A DNA stretch of 64,000 bases, taken from Entomomonas asaccharolytica (GTDB taxonomy: Bacteria; Pseudomonadota; Gammaproteobacteria; Pseudomonadales; Pseudomonadaceae). Below are positions 55,727 to 64,000 of this stretch, one piece after another. The notes beneath the pieces were generated by a model that made no database searches, was not told the origin of the DNA, and was given only the letters and a program-made list of their open reading frames with translations. Positions within the stretch are counted from its first letter, which is position 1; each line of letters starts with the position of its first letter. A program made the position numbers and the translations under genes. The stretch covers positions 744,001 to 808,000 of the forward strand of contig NZ_CP067393.1 in the NCBI RefSeq assembly GCF_016653615.1. The letters run 5' to 3'.

Positions 55727-56941
55727 TTAGTTTGTTTCTATTGGCGTTGCTGTTTTTTGTAACCAATGGCGTCTAGAAATAAGGCAAAATATAGCGAAAG
55801 CCATAAACACAAAAATAGCTCCAGCATAGCCAACATAAGAAGTGCTGGTTTGTGCTAATACAATACTTCCAACCAATGCCCCACCGCCAATACCAATATT
55901 AAAAATACCTGAGAACATAGAAATAGCAACATCCGAAGCATCAGGCGCAATATCCAGTACTTTGGTTTGTAGTGAAAGGGCAATTATAGTCATTACACTG
56001 CCCCAAATGATACATAGTATCGCAGTAGTATAATGGCTATAGGTGCTAGCAGTTAATAGTAATAGACTGATAAGTAAAATAGTTATTGAGCCCAAAATTA
56101 ACCCAATAGGATAGTGGGGTGATTTTTTAGTAAAAATAATACTGCCAAGAATACCTGCCCCCCCAATACATAATAATAAAAATACCACAAAGTTTTTACT
56201 AAAACCGCCTACTTCTGTCATAAAGGGAGTAATATAGGTATAAGCAGTAAAATGTCCAGTTACTATAATGGCTGTTAAAACATAAACATTGATAAGAGCA
56301 GGGCGTTTCATTAATGAAGGTAGGCTTTTTAATGAGCCAGCATTATTACTAGGTAATTTAGGCAATAGCCAAATTAATATTATCATTACTATAAAAGCAA
56401 TAATGGCAATACATAGAAAAGTAACACGCCAACCTGTATGTTGACCAATAATAGTTCCAATAGGAACACCTAATACCGTTGCTAATGATGAGCCAGTCAC
56501 AATAAAACTTAAGGCTTTAGCTCTTTTATGAAAAGGGGCAATACGGGCCGCTAATGGTACTGTAATGGCCCAAAATACAGCATGGGCACAGGCGATACCA
56601 ATACGGGCAACCATTAATGAAGCAAAGCTCCAAGCAAGCCAAGCGAGTATATGGCTAGTTATAAATAGAATAAATAAAATAATTAATAGTAAGCGTCTTT
56701 CAATTCTGGCAGTAAGGATGGTGAGGGGTAGCGACATTAGGGTAACTACCCAAGCATATCCCGTAATCAGTAGCCCAGTGTGTGATACATCCATATTAAA
56801 ACTTTCGGCAATGCTAGGTAATAAGCCGACGGGTACAAACTCTGTGGTATTAAAAATAAAGGCAGCAAAAGATAAAGCAATCACAGGTAACCATGCTTGC
56901 CAGAACTTGGAGTTTGCAGAGGAGGTAGTATTATCAGGCAT
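55727..56941 (-). CDS. sotB: Sugar efflux MFS transporter SotB
   Basis: This 404-residue major-facilitator protein with 12 segments is close throughout to E. coli SotB (YdeA). Matches are FIFNTTEFVPVGLLPSIAESF (about 24), YAWVVTLMSLP, RIGIACAHAVFWAIT, the VLGVPIGTIIGQHTGWR motif near 157 and FSGIFNIGIGGGALVG near 345. SotB exports arabinose, IPTG-like sugars and some drugs. It is a single gene. Confidence 0.88.
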   Translation of the reverse strand: MPDNTTSSANSKFWQAWLPVIALSFAAFIFNTTEFVPVGLLPSIAESFNMDVSHTGLLITGYAWVVTLMSLPLTILTARIERRLLLIILFILFITSHILAWLAWSFASLMVARIGIACAHAVFWAITVPLAARIAPFHKRAKALSFIVTGSSLATVLGVPIGTIIGQHTGWRVTFLCIAIIAFIVMIILIWLLPKLPSNNAGSLKSLPSLMKRPALINVYVLTAIIVTGHFTAYTYITPFMTEVGGFSKNFVVFLLLCIGGAGILGSIIFTKKSPHYPIGLILGSITILLISLLLLTASTYSHYTTAILCIIWGSVMTIIALSLQTKVLDIAPDASDVAISMFSGIFNIGIGGGALVGSIVLAQTSTSYVGYAGAIFVFMAFAIFCLISRRHWLQKTATPIETN

Positions 56942-57092
56942 AAAGAATATAGAGAGTAGTGTATTAATAAATATAAAAAGGGGGTAATTTTAGCATTTTT
57001 TTAACACTGTCTTATATAACGATTTAGTTGTAACCTATCAGATATTGTATTATTAAGTATCAAAAGAGGGTTTACTACCTTAAGGTTAAATC

Positions 57093-57710
57093 ATGAATAA
57101 TAAAGTTTTTTTATTAGTATTGTTAATATCATGTATAGCGATATTAGTTTGGTCTGGTATAAATCCTAAAGAAAGGCTTACTTGGTGGTTGGAAACATTA
57201 CCTGTATTTATTGCAATTATTTTATGCTGTGCAACCTATAAGAAATTTGAGCTTACCCCTCTTTTATATCTATTAATATGGATTGAATGCGTTATTTTAA
57301 TGGTGGGTGGTCATTATACCTATGCAGAAGTACCTTTATTTGATTGGATCAAGGAAGTATTTAATCAGTCCCGAAATAATTACGATAAGCTAGGCCATTT
57401 AGCTCAAGGTTTTATCCCTGCTATATTAGTTAGGGAATTATTACTTAGAACATCACCATTAAAGTCAGGTAAATGGTTATTTACAATTATAGTTTTTGGA
57501 ATATTAGGCATTAGTGCTAGCTATGAGTTAATTGAGTGGGCTGCTGCTGAGATTATAGGCGAAGATGCAGACTCATTTTTAGGTAGCCAAGGCGATATTT
57601 GGGATACACAGAAAGATATGTTTTGTGCCTTTATTGGCGCTATCTTGGCTTTACTAACATTATCTAAACTACATGATAAGCAGTTAGTGAGATTTATTAA
57701 CAAGGATTAG
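57093..57710 (+). CDS. DUF2238 (YjdF-like) membrane protein
   Basis: This 205-residue inner-membrane protein has about six hydrophobic segments. The family core is YTYAEVPLFDWIKE, NNYDKLGHLAQGFIPAILVRE and YELIEWAAAEIIGE...GSQGDIWDTQKDM, with conserved His, Glu and Asp. This is the DUF2238/YjdF pattern of unknown function; the acidic/His residues could bind a metal or be catalytic. It is convergent with recX, 13 bp apart. Confidence 0.85.
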   Translation: MNNKVFLLVLLISCIAILVWSGINPKERLTWWLETLPVFIAIILCCATYKKFELTPLLYLLIWIECVILMVGGHYTYAEVPLFDWIKEVFNQSRNNYDKLGHLAQGFIPAILVRELLLRTSPLKSGKWLFTIIVFGILGISASYELIEWAAAEIIGEDADSFLGSQGDIWDTQKDMFCAFIGAILALLTLSKLHDKQLVRFINKD

Positions 57711-57723
57711 TTTAGACTAGCAA

Positions 57724-58173
57724 CTATTTTCGATTTATTAGTTTTGAAATAGCGTCCATATAAAAGCCACGATAAAGCAAAAAACGCCCTTGTTTAGCTT
57801 TTTCTTTAGCATCTTTGGGTGGTGAGCCGAATTTACGCTGCCACAGTTCTTCAAGTTGTTCTTGCCAATCGTAACCAGCCTCTTGTAAGGCTTGACTAAT
57901 ATCAGCTTTGTTAAGTCCACGTTCCATTAGTTCTTGCTGGATACGTAATGGTCCATATCCATTGTTGGCGTGGCTTCGAATATAGGATTCTAAGTAGCGG
58001 TGTTCAGAGAGGAGTTTATCTTCGGTAAGTTGATCGAGTACTGCATCGATCAGTTCAGGGAGGGCGCCTTTACGTAACAGTTTACGCTTTAATTCAATAC
58101 GACCATGCTCACGCATCGCTAAGATATCCATAGCTACCTTGCGGATAGCTATGGGCGTATCTAAAACAGCCAT
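57724..58173 (-). CDS. recX: Regulatory protein RecX
   Basis: This 149-residue helical-repeat protein binds RecA filaments and limits their growth. The motif [15 protein letters not shown] lies near 18, [19 protein letters not shown] near 78-96, and the end is FLLYRGF. It starts 3 bp after recA and is probably translated by read-through of the recA message, as in Pseudomonas. Confidence 0.92.
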   Translation of the reverse strand: MAVLDTPIAIRKVAMDILAMREHGRIELKRKLLRKGALPELIDAVLDQLTEDKLLSEHRYLESYIRSHANNGYGPLRIQQELMERGLNKADISQALQEAGYDWQEQLEELWQRKFGSPPKDAKEKAKQGRFLLYRGFYMDAISKLINRK

Positions 58174-58176
58174 TGA

Positions 58177-59214
58177 TTACTCGTCAGCGGCAGTATCATC
58201 ACTTTCAGTAATAGGTACTGGTTGGCTTAATAATTTTTCACGAATAGTTGTTTCTAGTGTTTTGGTGATCTCTGGATTTTCTTCTAAGAATTTAGAAGCA
58301 TTGGCTTTACCTTGACCAATTTTCTTTCCATCATAACTATACCAAGCGCCTGCTTTTTCAATAAGTCCAAGTTGAACACCAAGATCAATAATTTCACCTG
58401 TACGATAAATGCCTTTACCATAAAGGATTTGGAATTCAGCTTGGCGGAAAGGAGGAGCCACTTTATTTTTAACCACTTTAACCCGTGTTTCACTACCCGT
58501 AACTTCATCACCTTCTTTTACTGAACCTGTACGACGAATATCTAAACGTACCGATGCATAGAATTTCAGCGCGTTACCACCTGTAGTTGTTTCAGGGTTA
58601 CCAAACATAACCCCAATCTTCATACGAATTTGGTTAATAAAGATAACTAAACAGTTAGCGGTTTTAATATTACCCGTAATTTTACGTAGTGCTTGTGACA
58701 TTAAACGCGCTTGTAAGCCCATATGTGAGTCACCCATTTCACCTTCAATCTCAGCTTTAGGTACAAGGGCGGCTACTGAGTCAACAATAATCACATCAAC
58801 AGCGTTTGAACGTACAAGCATATCGGTAATTTCTAATGCTTGCTCACCTGTATCTGGCTGAGCAACATAAAGGTCGTCAACATTAACCCCTAATTTACCT
58901 GCATATTCTGGGTCTAATGCATGTTCAGCGTCTACGAAAGCACATACACAACCTTGCTTCTGTGCTTCAGCAATGACTGATAAGGTTAAGGTAGTTTTAC
59001 CCGAAGATTCAGGGCCATAAATCTCAACAATACGGCCTTTAGGTAAACCACCAATACCAAGTGCAATATCTAACCCTAATGAACCAGTAGAAATGGCAGG
59101 AATAGCTTGGCGCTCTTGGTCACCCATGCGCATTACAGCACCTTTACCGAATTGCCGTTCAATCTGTGTTAAAGCAGCCGCTAGTGCACGCTTTTTATTC
59201 TCTTCCATCATCAA
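58177..59214 (-). CDS. recA: Recombinase RecA
   Basis: This 345-residue ATPase is the central homologous recombination and SOS co-protease protein. It has the Walker A motif GPESSGKTT (about 66-74), Walker [11 protein letters not shown], and loop L2 [22 protein letters not shown]. The second Met is a likely alternative start because GAGGA lies 7 nt before it. The gene lies in the order pncC-recA-recX seen in Pseudomonas. I could not find a canonical CTGT-N8-ACAG LexA box upstream; a different palindrome is there. Confidence 0.97.
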   Translation of the reverse strand: MMMEENKKRALAAALTQIERQFGKGAVMRMGDQERQAIPAISTGSLGLDIALGIGGLPKGRIVEIYGPESSGKTTLTLSVIAEAQKQGCVCAFVDAEHALDPEYAGKLGVNVDDLYVAQPDTGEQALEITDMLVRSNAVDVIIVDSVAALVPKAEIEGEMGDSHMGLQARLMSQALRKITGNIKTANCLVIFINQIRMKIGVMFGNPETTTGGNALKFYASVRLDIRRTGSVKEGDEVTGSETRVKVVKNKVAPPFRQAEFQILYGKGIYRTGEIIDLGVQLGLIEKAGAWYSYDGKKIGQGKANASKFLEENPEITKTLETTIREKLLSQPVPITESDDTAADE

Positions 59215-59241
59215 TCCTCATTCATATAAGAAAGCTCATTA

Positions 59242-59262
59242 TTAGTGTCTGTTTAACACTAA
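59242..59262. promoter_or_regulatory. Palindrome upstream of recA
   Basis: TTAGTGT-N7-ACACTAA is a perfect 7-7-7 inverted repeat, 28-48 bp before the recA start. Position and symmetry suggest an operator, possibly for a LexA with altered specificity. Confidence 0.45.
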
Positions 59263-59311
59263 AATTTGGCGACTATTATTTCATAGTGCTAGGGTATAAC
59301 TAAAGCACTTT

Positions 59312-59815
59312 TTAACTTTCAACAGGTGTTTTTTGTTGAGTTAATCGTATCAAACCATGTAGCGCTAACTGTATGGTTTGCTCACGAATATTCTCTCTAT
59401 TACCTTTAAATTGAGCGCAATGGGTGTAGCATTGATTATTACCATGCCAAGCAAACCATACCATACCAACAGGATGATGTTCAGTACCGCCTGTAGGGCC
59501 TGCTATACCGCTAACAGCGACGCCATATTGAGCATTACTTTTAGCGATAGCACCTGCTACCATAGCTGTAACTACTTCTTCACTGACAGCGCCTACGCTA
59601 TCAAACAGTTGATGGGGTACATTTAACATCAATGTTTTTTGTTTGTTGGAATAGGTGATATAACCTGCTTCAAACCAATTCGAACTACCAGAAATACGCG
59701 TAATCGCTTCAGCAATACCACCACCCGTACAAGACTCAGCAGTAGTTACTTGGGCTTGCTGTTTTTTTAGCTGTTTGCCTAGATGTTGGGCTAAGTGTGT
59801 AATAGTATCTTTCAT
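59312..59815 (-). CDS. pncC: Nicotinamide-nucleotide amidase PncC (CinA C-terminal domain)
   Basis: This 167-residue enzyme deamidates NMN to nicotinate mononucleotide in pyridine-nucleotide recycling. It is the free-standing CinA C-terminal domain: TTAESCTGGGIAEAITRISGSSNWF (23-47) and VSGIAGPTGGTEHHPVG (about 105-121). Its place upstream of recA and recX is conserved. It lies 11 bp after the ABC permease gene, so it may be transcribed with it. Confidence 0.94.
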   Translation of the reverse strand: MKDTITHLAQHLGKQLKKQQAQVTTAESCTGGGIAEAITRISGSSNWFEAGYITYSNKQKTLMLNVPHQLFDSVGAVSEEVVTAMVAGAIAKSNAQYGVAVSGIAGPTGGTEHHPVGMVWFAWHGNNQCYTHCAQFKGNRENIREQTIQLALHGLIRLTQQKTPVES

Positions 59816-59826
59816 ATAGTTCCTTA

Positions 59827-60606
59827 TTATTGACGTAGTCCTTTACCTGTTTTAAGTAAATAAAGGCTTAAGCTATAGAGCACCAAAGTAGCCACTAATA
59901 AAAAGCCAATAGCAATAAATATATTAATATCTGATACCCCTAAGATGCCATAACGAAAAGCGTTAACCATATGTAAAATAGGATTAATTAAGGATACAGA
60001 TTGCCAGAACTCAGGCAGTAAATTAATAGAGTAAAAAACGCCACCTAGGTAGGTTAGGGGGGTTAGTACAAAGGTAGGAACGATAGAAATATCATCAAAA
60101 TTTCTTGCATAAACAGCATTAATAAAGCCCGCTAAAGAAAATACTGTAGCCGTGAGCACTACTACTAATATCGTAATACCCAGATGATTAATATGTAGTT
60201 TAGTAAAAAACAACGATAAAATGGATACAATAAAACCAACAGCCAAGCCTCTTAAAATACCCCCTGTAATATAACCCACTAAAATAGTATGGGGTGAAAC
60301 AGGTGAGACAAGTAGCTCTTCAATAGAACGGTGGAATTTAGCACCAAAGAAGCTAGATACCACATTACTGTAAGAGTTAGTAATTACTGACATCATAATC
60401 AGGCCAGGTACTATATATTGGATATAGTCAAATCCACCCATATCACCAATACGACTGCCAATAAGTTTACCAAAGATAATAAAGTATAAAGCCATGGTAA
60501 TGGCTGGTGGTAATAGTGTTTGTGCCCATATCCGCATAAAACGGTGTATTTCGCGGCTTACGATAGTGCGTAAGGCTATTAAATTGGTTGCAAGTTGGAT
60601 ATTCAT
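59827..60606 (-). CDS. yadH: ABC-2 type transporter permease (YadH-like)
   Basis: This 259-residue inner-membrane permease has six hydrophobic segments and close similarity to E. coli YadH. Examples are RFMRIWAQTLLPPAITMALYF, GKLIGSRIGDMGGFDYIQ, SSFFGAKFHRSIEELLVSPV and PTFVLTPLTYLGGVFYS. The substrate is not known. It overlaps the ATPase gene by 4 bp (ATGA), so the two form one transporter. Confidence 0.92.
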   Translation of the reverse strand: MNIQLATNLIALRTIVSREIHRFMRIWAQTLLPPAITMALYFIIFGKLIGSRIGDMGGFDYIQYIVPGLIMMSVITNSYSNVVSSFFGAKFHRSIEELLVSPVSPHTILVGYITGGILRGLAVGFIVSILSLFFTKLHINHLGITILVVVLTATVFSLAGFINAVYARNFDDISIVPTFVLTPLTYLGGVFYSINLLPEFWQSVSLINPILHMVNAFRYGILGVSDINIFIAIGFLLVATLVLYSLSLYLLKTGKGLRQ

Positions 60607-61538
60607 GATACTTTTACTTTCTCGTTATTTTCCACTAAGGCTATAAATAATTCTTCTAATCGATTGTTCTTGTTTCTCATGCTAGACACTAGAATGCCTT
60701 GCATACTCAATTGATTAAATAATTCATTAATGCCTTGGTTGTGCTTAACTACTACTTCAAGTGTTTGGTTATCAGCTAATCTGCAATCATAACCTTGTAA
60801 CGTAGGTCGCGTTGTTAAAGGTTTGGCTAGGTCTAAAATAACCGTCTCTTCACTTAGGGTACTGAGTAGTGAACGCATACTGGTATTTTTTACAATTTCA
60901 CCATGGTTAATAATGGCGATGTTGCGGCATAGTTGTTCAGCTTCTTCAAGATAGTGAGTGGTGAGGATGATAGTCATGCCCCGTTTTTGGTTGAGTTTGG
61001 TTAAAAATCCCCACATGGAACGACGTAGCTCAATATCTACCCCTGCAGTAGGCTCATCCAGAATAAGTAGTTTTGGTTCATGAATCAGTGCGCGAACAAT
61101 CATTAAACGACGCTTCATACCACCAGATAACATACGCACAGTAACATCTTTTTTATCCCATAGCCCCAATTCAGTAAAGTAGAATTCAGCGCGCTCTTTA
61201 GCTACTTTAGCAGGAACACCATAATAACCTGCTTGGGTGATAATAACGTCAAAGCATTTTTCAAACTGGTTAAAATTAAATTCTTGTGGTACAACGCCAA
61301 GATGGCGTTTTAAATTAAACAGATCAGTGTCATAGTCATGACCAAACACTTTAATGGAACCACTGGTTTTATTAACTAAAGAAGATAAAATACCAATGGT
61401 GGTGGATTTTCCAGCACCATTAGGGCCAAGAAGCGCAAAAAAGTCGCCTTGGGCAACATCTAAATCAATCCCTTTAAGGGCTTGAAAGCCATTGTTATAG
61501 ACTTTGGTTAACTGTCTGATGTTTAGGGCAGAAGTCAT
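60603..61538 (-). CDS. yadG: ABC transporter ATP-binding protein (YadG-like)
   Basis: This 311-residue ATPase partners the YadH-like permease. It has Walker A GPNGAGKSTTIG (about 38-49), Q-loop VVPQEFNF, signature LSGGMKRRLMIV (about 138) and Walker B LLILDEPTAGVDI, with a C-terminal extension of about 90 residues. The transported substrate is not known. Confidence 0.93.
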   Translation of the reverse strand: MTSALNIRQLTKVYNNGFQALKGIDLDVAQGDFFALLGPNGAGKSTTIGILSSLVNKTSGSIKVFGHDYDTDLFNLKRHLGVVPQEFNFNQFEKCFDVIITQAGYYGVPAKVAKERAEFYFTELGLWDKKDVTVRMLSGGMKRRLMIVRALIHEPKLLILDEPTAGVDIELRRSMWGFLTKLNQKRGMTIILTTHYLEEAEQLCRNIAIINHGEIVKNTSMRSLLSTLSEETVILDLAKPLTTRPTLQGYDCRLADNQTLEVVVKHNQGINELFNQLSMQGILVSSMRNKNNRLEELFIALVENNEKVKVS

Positions 61539-61732
61539 AATACACTCGTTTAGGATAAATTATTTCAGATAGCTTAATGTAAGGTTAGGATATAAGGTAT
61601 AATCTATATTATATATGGACTATAGGCGTGAATATCAAATAGCCTTATAATAACCGATCCAAATTTATTATAAATGTTAATTTTTTTTATTCCTTTAATA
61701 AATTAAACCAATAGAGAGTAGTAGAGAGCAAT

Positions 61733-62896
61733 ATGGGACAGTTTAATACCATTCGTCCTTACCATGATGATGAAGTACCTGCTGTAATTGAGAGGCTATC
61801 AAAGGATAATGAGTTTATTAATACCGTATTAAAGTTCCGTTTCCCCCACTTAAGCAGTTCATTTGGATGGTTATTACGTCCTTTTATTGCTCGCAAATTA
61901 AAGAATTATCTCTCAAAAATTCATAGTGTACGCGATTTACAGTTAAAAATAGCTGACTATGTAGAGCATTCTATTTCTTCCAGTATTGAGCGCTTTACCT
62001 ATTCTGGTGGAGAAAATGTAGATACTCAATGTAAGTATCTATTTATGGCGAATCACCGTGATATCGTAATGGATCCTACGCTGACTAACTATGCCTTACA
62101 TTTAATTGGTATGGGTACGCCACGTATCGCTATTGGTGATAACTTACTACAAAAGCAATATGTAGCTGATTTGATGCGTTTAAATAAAAGCTTTGTGGTA
62201 CAGCGTTCGGTAACAGGACGTAAAGAAAAGTTAGCCGCTTATCAGCAGTTATCGGCCTATATTAATCATTCTATCTTACATGACCATGAATCTATTTGGA
62301 TTGCACAGGCGGAAGGGCGGGCTAAAGATGGTAATGATGAAACAGATTCAGCCTTATTGAAAATGTTGCATATAAGCCGTAAGGAAGAGAATTTTGTTGA
62401 GGTAATAGCTAGCTTAAATCTATTACCTATTTCTATTAGTTATGAATATGACCCTTGCGATTTAATGAAAGCACGTGAGCTTTATATTAAGGCGACAGAA
62501 GGTAAGTATACCAAAGCTGTTGGTGAAGATGACCGTAGTATTGCATTAGGCATTACGGGTTATAAAGGGGATGTACATGTTCATTTTGGTAAGCGTATAA
62601 ACAATGGTTTTGAAGATGCTAAGGAGTTAGCAGATTTAATAGATCAACAGATTTTAGGTAATTATCATCTATTTCCTGTACATTATTTGGCTTATGCAAT
62701 GTGGGATAAGGCAGATCAAACAATAAACATTCCTGCTATTGAGAGCTTGTTCCCAGTAGAAAAGATCGAAAAAGCTAAGCATGAATGGCAAAAACGTTTA
62801 GATGCTTGCCCAGAAGAACACAAGCCTTATTTGATTATGCAATATGCTTATCCTGTTTATAATAAGTATCGATTGAATAACGGAAAACTGGCGTAA
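61733..62896 (+). CDS. 1-acyl-sn-glycerol-3-phosphate acyltransferase family protein
   Basis: This 387-residue protein has a PlsC-like acyltransferase core. The acceptor site reads FMANHRDIVMDPTL (about 101-114), so the His and the second Asp are five residues apart rather than four. The pattern is typical of a longer acyltransferase subgroup and may not be a defect. IWIAQAEGRAKDG (about 190) supplies the second glycerol-phosphate contact. There is no signal peptide and it is probably peripheral to the inner membrane. AGAGAG lies before the ATG. Confidence 0.82.
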   Translation: MGQFNTIRPYHDDEVPAVIERLSKDNEFINTVLKFRFPHLSSSFGWLLRPFIARKLKNYLSKIHSVRDLQLKIADYVEHSISSSIERFTYSGGENVDTQCKYLFMANHRDIVMDPTLTNYALHLIGMGTPRIAIGDNLLQKQYVADLMRLNKSFVVQRSVTGRKEKLAAYQQLSAYINHSILHDHESIWIAQAEGRAKDGNDETDSALLKMLHISRKEENFVEVIASLNLLPISISYEYDPCDLMKARELYIKATEGKYTKAVGEDDRSIALGITGYKGDVHVHFGKRINNGFEDAKELADLIDQQILGNYHLFPVHYLAYAMWDKADQTINIPAIESLFPVEKIEKAKHEWQKRLDACPEEHKPYLIMQYAYPVYNKYRLNNGKLA

Positions 62897-62907
62897 TGCC
62901 AGTTTCC
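62882..62907. terminator. Hairpin over the acyltransferase stop codon
   Basis: GGAAAACTGGC pairs with GCCAGTTTCC (one bulged A) with a 5-nt loop that includes most of the stop codon. It lies between convergent genes and has no T tract. Confidence 0.55.
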
Positions 62908-62918
62908 ATAGTGTTTAG

Positions 62919-63809
62919 CTATTTTGTAGATTGAATACGCCCTGCATAATCTTTAGCAAATTGTGCTGCAATACGACCAGAACGAGAGCCACGATAGGTA
63001 GCCCAGCGAATAGCTTCTTTTTCAATATCTTGATTGCCAGTCATATCGATGTTATAGCGTTTTAACCACTGCGTCACAGCAGTCAGATATTGTTCTTGAT
63101 TAAAGCCATAGATAGAGATCCATAAGCCAAAGCGTTCAGAAAGTGAGACTTTTTCCTCAATCACTTCCCCAGGATGAATTTCACCATTATTATCAGTACG
63201 ATAACTTAGGTTATCATCAATACGCTCAGGCATAAGGTGTTTACGATTAGAGGTGGCATATATTAGGGTATTATCAGATTTACCTGCGATTGAACCATCT
63301 AATACAGTTTTTAAGCCTTTATAGCCTGTTTCGCCTTCTTCAAAAGAAATATCATCACAAAAAATAATAAAACGCTCTGGACGGCCACGGGTCATAGAGA
63401 TGATTTGTGGTAGATCCATTAAGTGTTCTTTATCTACTTCAATAAGTCGTAAACCTTGCTGATGGAAAGCATTAAGACAGGCTTTTATCAGTGAACTTTT
63501 GCCTGTTCCTCTTGCGCCTGTCAGCAATACATTATTAGCAGGTAAACCTTCTACAAATTGGCGGGTGTTTTGTTCAATTAAACCTTTTTGGCGATCGATA
63601 TTTTGTAAATCTTCAAAAGCGATAAGGTTAGGTTCTTCTACTGGAATAAGAGTAGGTTGCTCAATACCATTGTAAAAGCGATGTTCCCATAAATAGGCGA
63701 TTACATCATCACGAATAGTGTAAACAGGAGGTGGTGGAAAGGCATTGGCTAAACTATTGGCAATACGTTCCAGTTGTTCAATTATTTGTTGTAAAGGTAA
63801 ATCACTCAT
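62919..63809 (-). CDS. DUF815 AAA-type ATPase
   Basis: This 296-residue protein belongs to the DUF815 ATPases. It has Walker A GARGTGKSSLIKA (about 97-109), Walker B FIIFCDDISFE (about 148) and sensor YATSNRKHL (about 185), and ends AQFAKDYAGRI. The function is unknown in all members; it is often found alone in proteobacterial chromosomes, as here. No ribosome site is obvious. The partial gene that follows on the same strand upstream starts outside the window. Confidence 0.9.
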   Translation of the reverse strand: MSDLPLQQIIEQLERIANSLANAFPPPPVYTIRDDVIAYLWEHRFYNGIEQPTLIPVEEPNLIAFEDLQNIDRQKGLIEQNTRQFVEGLPANNVLLTGARGTGKSSLIKACLNAFHQQGLRLIEVDKEHLMDLPQIISMTRGRPERFIIFCDDISFEEGETGYKGLKTVLDGSIAGKSDNTLIYATSNRKHLMPERIDDNLSYRTDNNGEIHPGEVIEEKVSLSERFGLWISIYGFNQEQYLTAVTQWLKRYNIDMTGNQDIEKEAIRWATYRGSRSGRIAAQFAKDYAGRIQSTK

Positions 63810-63883
63810 AAAATTAATCTAACATCAATAAGGGGTAATTAGTAAATATTGGCTAAGTTAATAACTCATTGTTGAAAAAGCTA

Positions 63884-64000
63884 CTATAAAATAGCGGCTA
63901 AGTCTTTGTGGTCTTTTTCACCCAATTTCCAATAACCTGTGGTTTGTATATTGCCTAAGTGAAAACCCCGTTCTTTGAGTAATTGAATACGGATATTGCG
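63884..64000 (-). CDS. C-terminal end of an unidentified protein
   Basis: The minus-strand frame runs from the right edge to TAG at 63884-63886, giving the last 38 residues (RNIRIQLLKERGFHLGNIQT...KDHKDLAAIL). The open frame, local codon style and position beside the DUF815 gene on the same strand support a real gene. Too little is present to name a family. Confidence 0.55.
   Translation of the reverse strand, partial: RNIRIQLLKERGFHLGNIQTTGYWKLGEKDHKDLAAIL

Noticed and set aside
61733-62896. Acyltransferase judged inactive because the HX4D motif is not exact
   Set aside because: The NHRDIVMD form is, to my knowledge, typical of this longer subgroup, so loss of activity is not supported.

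Overview
This window is 64 kb of ordinary, gene-dense chromosome from a low-GC gammaproteobacterium. Neighbourhoods are those of Pseudomonas: pycA-oadA, psrA with an L,D-transpeptidase and nagZ, fimV-truA, prmC-moeB-murI, glnK-amtB-sutA, cysI-DUF934 and pncC-recA-recX. Several proteins (NagZ, PsrA, SutA, ETF-ubiquinone oxidoreductase, transaldolase) match Pseudomonas family members closely. The base composition is AT-rich, by eye well under 40 percent GC, with TTA, AAT and GAT codons dominating. A low-GC member of the Pseudomonadaceae such as Entomomonas fits; this is inference from content, not a database match. I see no rRNA, tRNA, CRISPR, prophage or insertion sequence.

Layout. 1-2.5 kb: two-subunit pyruvate carboxylase. 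2.6-8.2 kb: a DUF3829 lipoprotein, a lone NAD(P)H-hydrate epimerase domain, an unrecognised coupled gene pair, metG and a Sel1-repeat lipoprotein. 8.3-11 kb: an autotransporter. 11.1-15.3 kb: nagZ, an L,D-transpeptidase and the TetR-type regulator psrA, divergent from etfBA. 15.4-20.6 kb: a Cys-cluster protein, an MFS carrier, tal, nrdR-ribD and truA. 20.6-27.2 kb: fimV, an AbrB-family membrane protein and prmC-moeB-murI. 27.3-39.7 kb: mostly envelope and stress genes (DUF4197, DyP peroxidase, DUF2846 lipoprotein, MliC-like lysozyme inhibitor, SpmAB-like carrier, tex, a broken membrane-protein gene, a DUF6150-like small protein, an unknown membrane protein, tehB, an M23 peptidase, nfuA). 39.7-48 kb: a TauE/SafE permease, sseA, glnK-amtB-sutA behind a sigma-54 promoter, rpiA, an OsmC protein, folA and the sulfite reductase pair. 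48.2-53.4 kb: a MoxR/VWA pair, an OprD-type porin and rmuC. 53.9-64 kb: ETF-ubiquinone oxidoreductase, sotB, a YjdF-like protein, recX-recA-pncC, yadGH, an acyltransferase, a DUF815 ATPase and the tail of an unidentified gene.

How the genes work together. EtfBA and ETF-ubiquinone oxidoreductase pass electrons from acyl-CoA dehydrogenases to quinone, but lie about 38 kb apart. The fatty-acid-responsive regulator PsrA sits divergently beside etfBA. GlnK and AmtB control ammonium entry, and SutA, which modulates RNA polymerase in slow growth, follows them. CysI, its DUF934 partner, the TauE/SafE permease, SseA and NfuA cover sulfur handling and Fe-S supply. NagZ, the L,D-transpeptidase, the M23 peptidase, MurI and the MliC-like protein concern peptidoglycan.

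I found no convincing new multi-gene system. The observations most worth a second look are a gene broken by an exact 15-bp tandem duplication whose junction makes an in-frame TGA (34.5 kb), an unrecognised coupled secreted/cytoplasmic gene pair (4.4-5.2 kb), an atypical palindrome before recA, the aberrant codon use of etfBA, a shortened SutA, and a 14-bp leader hairpin ahead of glnK.
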